The notes under the pieces were generated by a model, which saw nothing but the letters and a program-made list of their open reading frames with translations, was not told the origin of the DNA and did not search any database. A stretch of DNA of 64,000 nucleotides, taken from NCBI RefSeq assembly GCF_000731095.1, contig NZ_JMTZ01000032.1, positions 1 to 64,000 of the forward strand, written 5' to 3'. This DNA is from Lysobacter antibioticus. GTDB lineage: Bacteria; Pseudomonadota; Gammaproteobacteria; Xanthomonadales; Xanthomonadaceae. Below are positions 56,074 to 63,724 of this stretch, piece by piece (positions within the stretch are counted from its first letter, which is position 1; every line of letters begins with the position of its first letter). The position numbers were made by a program, and so were the translations under genes.

Positions 56074-56490
56074 TCACAACCCAACGTGCTTGAGTTGATC
56101 CGGCCAAAGTGATGGCGGACTTACTGCCAAGCGCGTAAGGCGGACATCGGGCAGTGTGTCGTCAAGGATCGCCTCGATGATCTGTGGAGCCAGCAGGGTC
56201 ATATTGATCATGCGGGCGATATAGCTGTTGTCTGTCTTCTCTCTGGCGGCGATCTCCTTCATGGATGCCACCTCGCCCGAGTCGAGCATCTCCCTCCAGC
56301 GAAGGCCACGGACCAGGGCCTGCTGCATGGCGGTCAGGTCGGGTGTAGCGCCCGGATTTCCGACAACGGCGGGTTGCAGCTTCCTTTGCCCTGATCGCCG
56401 CCGCAGGCGAATGGGCAGTGTCACCGTCGCTGCCCCATCGCTGGTATAGAAGATGCTGGCTTCGCCGTCCGGATGAATGACCTCGGGCAT
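56074..56490 (-). CDS. Recombinase-associated HTH protein
   Basis: 138 residues. Residues 75-112 (ASMKEIAAREKTDNSYIARM, LLAPQIIEAILD) form a ParB/sigma-like HTH of the kind that recurs directly downstream of large serine recombinases in Proteobacteria. The ATG overlaps the recombinase stop by one base (TAATG). It may act as a directionality factor or regulator (inference). Confidence 0.72.
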   Translation of the reverse strand: MPEVIHPDGEASIFYTSDGAATVTLPIRLRRRSGQRKLQPAVVGNPGATPDLTAMQQALVRGLRWREMLDSGEVASMKEIAAREKTDNSYIARMINMTLLAPQIIEAILDDTLPDVRLTRLAVSPPSLWPDQLKHVGL

Positions 56491-57821
56491 TATGCGGCTT
56501 TCCTCTGGAGGTCGTCCGCCAGCAACTGAATGCCCAAGGGATGAAATCGGATTTCTAAGCGTTCAGGTGCAACGGTAATCTTCTCGATCAGTTGTTGGGC
56601 GATGACCTGCTGCTCGCTGGGAAACAGCGAGTCCCAGATCCGGTCGACGTTTCGCATGGCCACCGTGACTTGCGCTTCGTCTAAGGCCGTGTCGTGGGAT
56701 CTCCCAGCAGCTAACGTGGCTTGGATCATCTCAGGCGACTGGATAATCCGCCTGAACTGTTTCACTACGATGGACTCCAACTCATCAGCCGGTAGGCGCG
56801 GCAATGGGGACTGCGCGAGCTTGCCACGGTTTAAAAGTTCCTTGCTCAGGTAATAGCGATAAAGTTGTCCGCTACGCTTAGTAGTGTGCCAAGGGGACAT
56901 CGCGGCCCCATCCTGATCGAAGAGCAGGCCCTTAAGTAGGAAGATCACGTTGGCTCGCGAGTGGTTGGCCCGTGTATGGGCATTGACGCTGAGAATCTCG
57001 CGCGTCTGCTCCCACAGCGCGGGATCAATGATGGGCGGATGGGTATTCTCGAACTCGGTGTCCCGATGCTTAAGATGTCCAAGGTAGGTCCGGTTGTGGA
57101 GGATCTTGTGAATCGCTCCTTTATCGAGCGCCTTGCCGGGCGTATACCGGCCCTCCGCGCTGGTCCAGTCCTTATTCCGGTAGTTCGCCAGTCGTGCGCG
57201 CTCGGCCACCTTCTGGAGTGATCTGTCCTCCGCAAAGCGCTGGAAGACCCAGCGTACGACTGCGGCTTCCTCAGCATTGATAGAGAGCCTTCGCTCCTTG
57301 ACGTCGTAGCCCAGCGGTGGGACGCCATGCATCCACAGTCCTTTGCGCTTACTGGCGATGAACTTGTCGCGGATGCGCTCGGCGGTTAGTTCTCGCTCGA
57401 ACTGTGCGAAGGTCAACATGATGTTGAGCACCATGCGCCCCATCGCATCCGTGGTATTGAAGTGCTGCGTTACGGCGACGAACGTAACGTTATGTTCTTC
57501 CAGGGTTTTGAAAAGCTCAGCGAAATCGAACAGTGACCGGGTGAGGCGGTCGATCTTATAGGTGACGACGATGTCGATCTTTCCGGCGCGAATATCGTCC
57601 AGCAGTCGTCTGAGGGCCGGTCGCTCCAGATTGCCGCCGGAGTATCCACCGTCGTCATAGTAGTCACCAACCGGAATCCAGCCCTCGGAGCGCCGGCTGG
57701 CGATGTACGCTTCGCCGGAGTCTCGCTGGGCATCGATGGAGGTATAGGCCTGTCCGAGGCCTTCCTCGGTCGATACACGGGTATAGACTGCGCAACGCAG
57801 GCGCTTGAGTGGGTCGCTCAT
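56490..57821 (-). CDS. Large serine recombinase
   Basis: 443 residues. Resolvase-type catalytic domain: nucleophile Ser17 in AVYTRVSTEEG, DDGGYSGGNLERPALRRLL, and catalytic DRLTR at 91-95. The recombinase domain (PLGYDVKERRLSINAEEAAVVRWVF, GAIHKILHNRTYLG) and a C-terminal region follow; a zinc-ribbon is not obvious. Such enzymes integrate or excise mobile DNA. The ATG at 57821 overlaps the stop of the upstream resolvase-like gene (ATGA). It is the only member of the trio with intact catalytic residues. Confidence 0.93.
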   Translation of the reverse strand: MSDPLKRLRCAVYTRVSTEEGLGQAYTSIDAQRDSGEAYIASRRSEGWIPVGDYYDDGGYSGGNLERPALRRLLDDIRAGKIDIVVTYKIDRLTRSLFDFAELFKTLEEHNVTFVAVTQHFNTTDAMGRMVLNIMLTFAQFERELTAERIRDKFIASKRKGLWMHGVPPLGYDVKERRLSINAEEAAVVRWVFQRFAEDRSLQKVAERARLANYRNKDWTSAEGRYTPGKALDKGAIHKILHNRTYLGHLKHRDTEFENTHPPIIDPALWEQTREILSVNAHTRANHSRANVIFLLKGLLFDQDGAAMSPWHTTKRSGQLYRYYLSKELLNRGKLAQSPLPRLPADELESIVVKQFRRIIQSPEMIQATLAAGRSHDTALDEAQVTVAMRNVDRIWDSLFPSEQQVIAQQLIEKITVAPERLEIRFHPLGIQLLADDLQRKAA

Positions 57822-58186
57822 GCGGCAATTCTCACAAGGACTGCGGGCGGAAGCTGGCACTCGATGATGTGCGCTCCATGCTGCGCGAAGAATCGACGGA
57901 GCAGTGCGGTGTCTCTTTCACCGCTAGCCAAATGACTCCAGTCGAGAACCGCAAGGCAATCGATGCGCCGAGCGGCCACGTCTTGAAGCAGGCGCTGGAA
58001 TCCGGGGCGGGACTGGGTATTCGGGCAGATGCCATCGTCTACGTAGTAGCTGATCTGGGGCGCGCGGTCGCAACATAGATTCATCGCCCGGGTCACAACG
58101 GCTTTCTGGAAGGCGATGTCGTCCGGATCGGGCTCCAGCGTATGGCAGTAGACGGCGACGCGTAGAGCTTCCTGTGTGTCAAACAT
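57818..58186 (-). CDS. Catalytically degenerate resolvase-fold protein A
   Basis: 122 residues covering only the serine-recombinase catalytic domain fold (VAVYCHTLEPD, YYVDDGICPNTQSRPGFQRLLQDVAARRID). At the Ser position stands Leu17, and the DRLTR motif is replaced by SHLAS (84-88), so both catalytic arginines are lost. It cannot cleave DNA by the known mechanism but may still dimerise with, or regulate, the large recombinase whose start it overlaps. Confidence 0.78.
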   Translation of the reverse strand: MFDTQEALRVAVYCHTLEPDPDDIAFQKAVVTRAMNLCCDRAPQISYYVDDGICPNTQSRPGFQRLLQDVAARRIDCLAVLDWSHLASGERDTALLRRFFAQHGAHIIECQLPPAVLVRIAA

Positions 58187-58195
58187 GGCGGGGTC

Positions 58196-58648
58196 TCAAG
58201 TCTGGGCAGGTGGCGTAGGCACCGGGTCAGTGCATTGGGGGCTTCCAGCGGCTGCGATAGCAGCAGCCAGTGTGGTCGCTACTTCGGCGAGTGCATCGGC
58301 TGCCGTCAGGGTTGCCCGACGGACCTCATGGACTGCAATGCCAGCAAGTTCAAAGCGCAGCTGCAACCGCAGGTAGTCGACATACGATCCGGACAGGCGG
58401 TCGCTAGAGGTGACGACGATGGCTCGGATATTTCCCGCGTCCACATCCCGGAGCATCGCTTTTAGCCCAGGGCGGTGGAGGGTCGTGCCCTCGTAGCCAT
58501 CATCGGAGTACGTTACCGTTGATGTCGCGCCGAACTTCTCTTTCGCGGCAGCATGGGCCGCCGCGTACTGCTTAAGGTGGGCTGCCGCATCTGGCACGTT
58601 GGATCGCGTATAGATCGCAATCGATGTTTGACGAGCGGACATGGTCAT
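58196..58648 (-). CDS. Catalytically degenerate resolvase-fold protein B
   Basis: 150 residues with a resolvase-like domain (IAIYTRSNVPDA, YSDDGYEGTTLHRPGLKAML, VVTSSDRLSGSYVDYLRLQ). At the Ser position stands Asn17 (Ser16 is adjacent), and DRLTR reads DRLSG, losing the second arginine. It is probably inactive or impaired. It lies nine bases upstream of protein A and overlaps the DUF2924 stop (ATGA). Confidence 0.78.
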   Translation of the reverse strand: MTMSARQTSIAIYTRSNVPDAAAHLKQYAAAHAAAKEKFGATSTVTYSDDGYEGTTLHRPGLKAMLRDVDAGNIRAIVVTSSDRLSGSYVDYLRLQLRFELAGIAVHEVRRATLTAADALAEVATTLAAAIAAAGSPQCTDPVPTPPAQT

Positions 58649-59118
58649 TTGGGAAGTTCCTTCTTTTGATTAGGCTGGTGTAGTCCAAAGAACGCCGGGC
58701 CGGACCAGCGTGTGCCGGTAATCTCGCGGGCGATCACCGAGAGGCTGCGGTACTGCCTTCCGCCATACTCGAAGCGACCGTCATCCAGTGCGCGAACGGA
58801 GTGCAGCACGCCTCGATAGCTTCGAGTCAGCACCGCGCCGCTACGTAGGGCCTTGCCCTTGTTAGGCTGGATAGTTCCGGTTTGCAGGAGGTGTCGAATC
58901 CGCCGATCATTGGATTGAAGCAGGTCGGCGTGGTGCTCCTGGGCTGCCAACTCTTGTAGCCGGTGAGTCAAGCGACGCTCGACGTACCGTCGATTGTTGA
59001 TGCTAGGCTCTCGCCCGAACAAATCTTTCCACAGCGCTTTTAGCTCGTTCCATTTGAGATCTTGGAGCGCAGCGATTCTTTGGCACACCTTGCTAGGCGG
59101 GCTGGTGGAACGTTTCAA
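58645..59118 (-). CDS. DUF2924 domain protein
   Basis: 157 residues starting with TTG at 59118 after GGAGAG. Matches DUF2924: ELKALWKDLFGREPSINNRR, a central Gly-Thr segment, GVLHSVRALDDGRFEYGG and the diagnostic ending YRSLSVIAREITGTRWSGPA, FFGL. DUF2924 proteins are regularly encoded next to serine recombinases in Proteobacteria; their role is unknown. Overlaps with both neighbours. Confidence 0.85.
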   Translation of the reverse strand: MKRSTSPPSKVCQRIAALQDLKWNELKALWKDLFGREPSINNRRYVERRLTHRLQELAAQEHHADLLQSNDRRIRHLLQTGTIQPNKGKALRSGAVLTRSYRGVLHSVRALDDGRFEYGGRQYRSLSVIAREITGTRWSGPAFFGLHQPNQKKELPK

Positions 59119-59312
59119 GTGTCTCTCCGGGGTGGTTTGAAGGTGCGGTCATACACCCTCGGTTCGGAGGTGTTTGCAAGTCCACGGGTTTTGTCATTGG
59201 AAGCATCGCTGCCTGATCGCAAGCGAACCAGGGCGAGTGCGATTAAGTTCGCCACCGCATCCAGCCGAGCACGGGCTGAGGCCTGCTTATAGTCGTCTTC
59301 GATGCTGATCAT
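59115..59312 (-). CDS. Small protein of the recombinase operon
   Basis: 65 residues (MISIEDDYKQASARARLDAV...). Helical N-terminal half and basic C-terminal half (RTFKPPRRDT). Overlaps at both ends, by one base upstream and four downstream, support a real gene. Not recognised. Confidence 0.6.
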   Translation of the reverse strand: MISIEDDYKQASARARLDAVANLIALALVRLRSGSDASNDKTRGLANTSEPRVYDRTFKPPRRDT

Positions 59313-60226
59313 TAACTTGCCTTGGAAGTGAGGGCCGGGCCCGCGCGCGAGAGTGGCAAGGCTTGCTTTCTGATCCAGACCTCACCCTTCGCGGTATCGA
59401 TGAAGCGAAAGACTTCGGGCGGGAGCGCTTGAGTCAACGCCGTGTAATGGGCGTCGTACTTCGATTGGCGCAGTAGATTCTTCCAATTGACGGCGGTATG
59501 GCCGGCTTCATGCGCCGCTGCGAGCAGACGCATGAATTCCTTTTGGTTGCGTCGGAGCACCAGAACGGCATCGCCAATCGTTAGCCGGTCACCAGACGGG
59601 TCCAGGTCGAACCAGATCGGATAGGGCGCGGTTACCTCATGCCCCATCCGTCTAACATCGAGCCAAAGTCCTTCGGTCTCTACGCGCGCAACATCATCGA
59701 TAGCAAGGATGACGCGATTGGCATCGTCAAGCTGCCCATTGATCAAGGGCGACGAGGACAAGAGGATCTGTCGGCCACTCGATTCCTGCTGAAGCCGCGA
59801 GAGGATAGGCGGGAAATCGACGTACCAGCCGGCGCGTAGCAAGTAGATCGGGATGTTTCCCGCTACGGTGCTAGCGCTCGCGACTCGCCAAAGCCTGTTC
59901 TCAACCAGCATCTCCGGCACGGCATCGGGTCCTGCGAGGCGGCGTGCCAGAGCATTCGGCAGCCAGTCGAGCTTGACCTGCGTCGACATGTATTCCGAAG
60001 TCATTTCGACTTGCGCTGCACAGACGACGCATCTGACGTCTATCTCTTGGAAAGAATGCAGTTGGAGTGCGAACTCGTGGCCGCACTGCCGGCAATGGAT
60101 CTTGCGGGTGCGCCGGACTTTCGTCAGCGCACCAAGCGTAACGAAATCGCTCATCGCATCGCCGTCGTAAGGCAACAGGGCATCAACCGGTTCGGACTCG
60201 AACCAGCTCAGGTATCGGTAGAGCAC
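59312..60226 (-). CDS. Zinc-ribbon protein heading the recombinase operon
   Basis: 304 residues from a GTG at 60226 with AAGGA upstream. A zinc ribbon CRQCGH ... CVVC lies at about 45-68; the rest is a mixed alpha/beta sequence without known motifs (IWFDLDPSGDRLTIGDAVLVL, HEAGHTAVNWKNLLRQ; the HEAGH resembles a zinc-protease motif but lacks a third ligand pattern). It is the first gene of a tightly overlapping operon that ends at 56074. Not recognised; a DNA-binding accessory factor is possible. Confidence 0.65.
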   Translation of the reverse strand: MLYRYLSWFESEPVDALLPYDGDAMSDFVTLGALTKVRRTRKIHCRQCGHEFALQLHSFQEIDVRCVVCAAQVEMTSEYMSTQVKLDWLPNALARRLAGPDAVPEMLVENRLWRVASASTVAGNIPIYLLRAGWYVDFPPILSRLQQESSGRQILLSSSPLINGQLDDANRVILAIDDVARVETEGLWLDVRRMGHEVTAPYPIWFDLDPSGDRLTIGDAVLVLRRNQKEFMRLLAAAHEAGHTAVNWKNLLRQSKYDAHYTALTQALPPEVFRFIDTAKGEVWIRKQALPLSRAGPALTSKAS

Positions 60227-60673
60227 GATGTGTCCTTCAAGAAATCGTGGGCAATAGTTGCCCGTCAGGCCGAGGGGGCCTGGATATAGGTGTAGCGGGT
60301 AAGGCGACTTAGCGGATCAGCGAATCGTTAGATTCGGAATGAGGCGAAGTACCTGTCCATCGCAATGTCGATCGCGTAGAGCGACAAGGTCGAGGTTGCC
60401 CCGTAGTACGGGAGCGGAGTGAGGTTGAGAAGGCCGAGCTGCGTCCGTCGAGAACTTCGCCGCCTTGGCAGTTTGAAACAGTCCGTTGTGCATAAGTCTG
60501 GGCCCCTGGTGGAAAGCCACTTCTAGTTGGTGCTGTGTTGCTGAACCAGAGCCTAGCCTTTCGCCGAAGCTGTGCGCAATATCACTTGCGCGTCCGTTGA
60601 CACGAGACTAGCGATCCAATCGATTCGGTTCATGCTTCGTTTGGATTGAGGGGAACTTTTGCTCGAAGGAGTT

Positions 60674-60693
60674 AGGAATCGACTTCGATTCCT
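60674..60693. promoter_or_regulatory. 9-2-9 palindrome, putative operator
   Basis: AGGAATCGA-CT-TCGATTCCT, a perfect inverted repeat about 180 bases before the excisionase-like gene. Confidence 0.6.
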
Positions 60694-60737
60694 CACTGCG
60701 GCCGTCGGGCTTCGACCAGTCCGCGAGGTGAGCGGCA

Positions 60738-60768
60738 GCATGAGCAATCAACCTTCGATTGCTCATGC
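60738..60768. promoter_or_regulatory. 12-7-12 inverted repeat, putative operator or hairpin
   Basis: GCATGAGCAATC and GATTGCTCATGC are perfect complements around AACCTTC. It shares the AATC/GATT core with the palindrome 45 bases upstream, so one regulator could bind both. As RNA it would fold into a stable stem-loop. Confidence 0.65.
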
Positions 60769-60869
60769 ATTTCTCACCGATTCCTCCTTCGTTCCCCCCT
60801 TTCATTCCTCACTGGGCATATCCGACGCTTCTTGCGCGGCACGTCACGCCGAAGACAAGGAGCACTATC

Positions 60870-61079
60870 GTGAGCAGTACCAATCTCTCTCCCGAGGAGT
60901 TGTCGGCACATTGGAGCGTGCCGGCGAAGACCTTGGAGCGCTGGCGTTGCGAAGGCATCGGACCGCGATTCTTCAAGATGGCAGGCCACGTGCGGTATCG
61001 CCGCGAAGACGTCGAGCAGTTCGAGTCCGCTTCGATGCGTTCGTCCACCACCGAGCGCGTGGCACAGGTGCGGCTGTGA
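60870..61079 (+). CDS. Excisionase/MerR-like HTH protein
   Basis: 69 residues from a GTG at 60870 with AAGGAG upstream. The chain LSPEELSAHWSVPAKTLERW ... GPRFFKMAGHVRYRREDVEQF is a winged HTH of the excisionase/MerR type (helix_turn_helix_17), typical of recombination directionality factors. Its stop overlaps the start of the next gene (GTGA). First gene of the plus-strand cassette. Confidence 0.85.
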   Translation: MSSTNLSPEELSAHWSVPAKTLERWRCEGIGPRFFKMAGHVRYRREDVEQFESASMRSSTTERVAQVRL

Positions 61080-61546
61080 CGTTGCTCGAACGTTGCGTCG
61101 GCCGCCCGGCCTCCGAGCTGGCCGAGTTCACGCCAGAGCAGTTGCTCGAACTGACCAAGCAAGCCTCGGATGCGCTGGCTACCGCCAAGGCCAATGCCGA
61201 CTTGGTCGATCGGGCCGTTGATCTTCGCTACGGCCGCCAGGCCGCATCGGCTCGGCTGGCCGCCGGGAAGGACACCGGTACCGTCCGCCTGACCGATGGC
61301 GTGGTTCGCATCAGCGTCGAGTTGCCGAAGAAGGTCGAGTGGGACCAGGCCCGCCTCGGTCGGATCGTTGAGCGCATCCGCGCCGCGGGCGAGGACCCGG
61401 CTGAGTTCGTGGAGACCACTTACCGCATCAGCGAGACCCGTTATGGCGCTTGGTCGGCAGCCATGCGGTCGTCGTTTGATCCGGCCCGAACGCTGAAGGC
61501 TGGCAAGCAGATCTACCGTCTGTCCGTGATGGAGGATGAATCGTGA
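61076..61546 (+). CDS. Phage-type hypothetical protein
   Basis: 156 residues starting with GTG that overlaps the HTH stop. N-terminal helices (FTPEQLLELTKQASDALATA), then a beta segment (TVRLTDGVVRISVELPKKVEW) and a C-terminal part with ETTYRISETRYGAW. I recognise the pattern from genes that precede the recombination ATPase in prophages but no function is known to me. Confidence 0.7.
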   Translation: MTLLERCVGRPASELAEFTPEQLLELTKQASDALATAKANADLVDRAVDLRYGRQAASARLAAGKDTGTVRLTDGVVRISVELPKKVEWDQARLGRIVERIRAAGEDPAEFVETTYRISETRYGAWSAAMRSSFDPARTLKAGKQIYRLSVMEDES

Positions 61547-61577
61547 CCAAAATCACAATTTCAGGTTGGGGGCAGTA

Positions 61578-62402
61578 ATGCTGCCCATCATCACGGCCGA
61601 CCAGCGTTTGGCTGAGAATCGCGGCGTCAAAGGGGTATTGATCGGCCGCTGGGGTCTGGGCAAGACCTACCAGCTATGGACCCTCGACCCCGCCACGACG
61701 TTGTTCGTCGACATCGAGGCCGGCGATCTGGCGGTGAAGGACTGGCCTGGCGACAGCCTGCGCCCGCGGACCTGGGAAGACTGCCGGGACATCGCCGTGC
61801 TGCTCGGTGGCCCCAATCCCGCGCTCCGCGACGGCCAGTCGTTCAGCGAGTCCCACTACGCGCAAGCCTGCAGTCGCTACGGTGATCCCGGGCAGTTGGT
61901 GAAGTACCGCACTCTGTTTATTGACTCGATCACGGTAGCCGGTCGGCTCTGCTTGCAGTGGTGCAAGGGGCAGCCGCAGGCGTTCTCCGAAAAGACCGGC
62001 AAGCCGGACACGCGGGGCGCTTACGGACTGATGGGGCAGGAGATGGTGGGCTGGCTCACCCATATCCAGCACACCCGCGGAAAGCACATTTGGTTCGTCG
62101 GCATCCTCGACGAGCGCATCGACGACTTCAACAAGAAGGTCTACGAGTTGCAGATCGATGGCTCGAAGACGGGCCTGGAACTGCCCGGCATCGTCGACGA
62201 GGTGATCACCCTGGCCGAGCTGACGCCGACGGACGGTCCTTCGTATCGGGCGTTCATCTGTCACACCGCCAACCCCTGGGGCTTCCCCGCGAAAGACCGG
62301 TCCGGTCGCCTCGAACTGGTCGAGCCTCCGGACTTGGGCCAGCTCATGCGCAAGCTCGGCGCCCCCGAGGCCGCGGCGCCCAACTCGACCTCCATCCACT
62401 AA
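61578..62402 (+). CDS. Phage RecA-fold ATPase (AAA_24/Sak4-like)
   Basis: 274 residues from the ATG at 61578 (in-frame ATG at 61536 also possible). Walker A GRWGLGKT at 23-30 and Walker B TLFID at 112-116, with NPWGFPAKDR near the C-terminus, fit the AAA_24 family of phage nucleotide-binding proteins, which includes Sak4-type single-strand annealing proteins. It would promote homologous recombination of element DNA. The next gene (possible ssDNA-binding protein) and a downstream nuclease complete a recombination module. Confidence 0.82.
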   Translation: MLPIITADQRLAENRGVKGVLIGRWGLGKTYQLWTLDPATTLFVDIEAGDLAVKDWPGDSLRPRTWEDCRDIAVLLGGPNPALRDGQSFSESHYAQACSRYGDPGQLVKYRTLFIDSITVAGRLCLQWCKGQPQAFSEKTGKPDTRGAYGLMGQEMVGWLTHIQHTRGKHIWFVGILDERIDDFNKKVYELQIDGSKTGLELPGIVDEVITLAELTPTDGPSYRAFICHTANPWGFPAKDRSGRLELVEPPDLGQLMRKLGAPEAAAPNSTSIH

Positions 62403-62417
62403 TTCGCAGGAGACCCC

Positions 62418-63038
62418 ATGTCGGTCTGGAACAACTTCAACGACGCCGAGAGTCCTTCGTTCTCTCTTATCCCGAAGGGCACGCTGGTCAAGGTACGCAT
62501 GACCATCAAGCCCGGCGGCTACAACGATCCCAACCAGGGTTGGCTGCACGGATGGGCCACGCGTGGGGACAGCGGCTCGGTGTACCTCAATGGCGAGTTC
62601 GTCGTGATCGAAGGCAAGTACGCACGCCGCAAGCTGTGGTCGCTGATCGGCTTGTACAGCGCCAAGGGTCCAACGTGGGGCCAGATGGGTCGCAGCTTCA
62701 TCAAAGGCGCGTTGAACTCGGCGTTCGGTCTGCATCCCGACGATATCAGCGCTGCCGCGCAGGCGGGTCGTTGCATCGAAAGCTTCGGCGATCTCGATGG
62801 TCTGGTCTTCGCCGGCAAGGTGGACTGGGAGAAGGACGGCTACGGTGAGGACAAGGCCGTGATCAAGATCCCGATCATGCCCGACCATCCTAACTACAAG
62901 GAGGTCATGGGGGCGGTGGTCGCGCCGACGAGCAGGCATGCCGCGCCGCCGGCACACGTGCCGTCGCACCTAGTTGAGGCTGCGCAGACTGCGGCGGTAT
63001 CCGCGCCGGCCGCCGGTCGCCCGGCATGGGCTCAGTGA
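62418..63038 (+). CDS. Putative ssDNA-binding/recombination accessory protein
   Basis: 206 residues with GGAG before the ATG. The pattern FSLIPKGTLVKVRMTIKPGG ... GSVYLNGEFVVIEGKYARRK, LWSLIGLYS, GRSFIKGALNSA and VIKIPIMPDH recalls DUF669-like proteins encoded next to AAA_24 ATPases. These are thought to bind single-stranded DNA through an OB-like fold. The tail is Ala/Pro-rich. Assignment rests on pattern and context. Confidence 0.7.
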   Translation: MSVWNNFNDAESPSFSLIPKGTLVKVRMTIKPGGYNDPNQGWLHGWATRGDSGSVYLNGEFVVIEGKYARRKLWSLIGLYSAKGPTWGQMGRSFIKGALNSAFGLHPDDISAAAQAGRCIESFGDLDGLVFAGKVDWEKDGYGEDKAVIKIPIMPDHPNYKEVMGAVVAPTSRHAAPPAHVPSHLVEAAQTAAVSAPAAGRPAWAQ

Positions 63039-63051
63039 GGCGCGACGGGCC

Positions 63052-63246
63052 ATGACGCGTACCCGGTTGCAAGATCGATACCCAAATCGCGACGGGATCT
63101 ATACGGACCTGCGGAAACTCGGCCGTACCGAACTCGAACTGCAGATCCAATATCTATTGCGGTCGGCTCAGCAATTTCAGGAGCACGCGAAGGCGCTAAT
63201 GGACTACCGAGACCAAATGGTTGAGCGGTCCCGACTGGGTCGATGA
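63052..63246 (+). CDS. Small coiled-coil phage-type protein
   Basis: 64 residues (MTRTRLQDRYPNRDGIYTDL...). The C-terminal half is a long amphipathic helix (ELELQIQYLLRSAQQFQEHA). ATG at 63052; its stop overlaps the next start by four bases (ATGA). Not recognised. Confidence 0.6.
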   Translation: MTRTRLQDRYPNRDGIYTDLRKLGRTELELQIQYLLRSAQQFQEHAKALMDYRDQMVERSRLGR

Positions 63247-63671
63247 CGTGCTGTTGGGCGTGTGGAAAACCTGCACGCGGCTTCGGCCACTTGGACCTGC
63301 GCCGCAGGATCGGTGATCCGCGGCGCGCGCCCTACCGATGGGCGTTCTGTTCGACCACTTGCCAGAACGCCTTCCACCAACTCTACGACACGCGACGCCG
63401 GAGCGATTCCGCGTCGCTGGAGGAGCTATTGCCTGTGACCCACCCACTCTCCCCCGAAGCCCAGCGCGCGTGCCTGAGGGCGCTTGCATCCGTCGCCGGC
63501 CGGATCGGCTTCGACATGCCGCTTGGTCACTACAACCAGGCGCAAGCCACCGAGGCCATTGAAGCCATCACCCAAGCCTATGAAGCGTCGGTACGGGCAC
63601 AGTCCAATCCGGTCGGCTACAAGGTGGCGCCGCCGCTCGACGGATTTGAGAACGACACGATTCCATTCTGA
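63243..63671 (+). CDS. Phage-type zinc-finger protein (probably DUF6511)
   Basis: 142 residues. N-terminal Cys residues CCWACGKPARGFGHLDLR ... WAFCSTTCQNAFHQLY form a zinc finger; this arrangement is what I recall for DUF6511 of prophages. The C-terminal half has helices and an NDTIPF ending, which resembles the C-terminal tip motif of SSB proteins (acidic residues then PF); that similarity is only suggestive. Confidence 0.72.
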   Translation: MTCCWACGKPARGFGHLDLRRRIGDPRRAPYRWAFCSTTCQNAFHQLYDTRRRSDSASLEELLPVTHPLSPEAQRACLRALASVAGRIGFDMPLGHYNQAQATEAIEAITQAYEASVRAQSNPVGYKVAPPLDGFENDTIPF

Positions 63672-63724
63672 GTTTTGGCATTGCCATTTTCTTTTTGGAA
63701 TTTGCCACTTTCGACGTCGAACTT

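Larger units (their letters stand above)
60227..60869. promoter_or_regulatory. Divergent control region between recombinase operon and phage-type cassette
   Basis: 643 bases with no supportable gene, AT-richer than the core genome, containing two strong palindromes listed separately. It must hold the promoters for both divergent operons, as in the regulatory switch regions of temperate elements. Confidence 0.55.

Noticed and set aside
59312-60226. Zinc metalloprotease reading of HEAGH in the zinc-ribbon protein
   Set aside because: The HExxH-like string lacks a third ligand and the surrounding sequence does not match any protease family.
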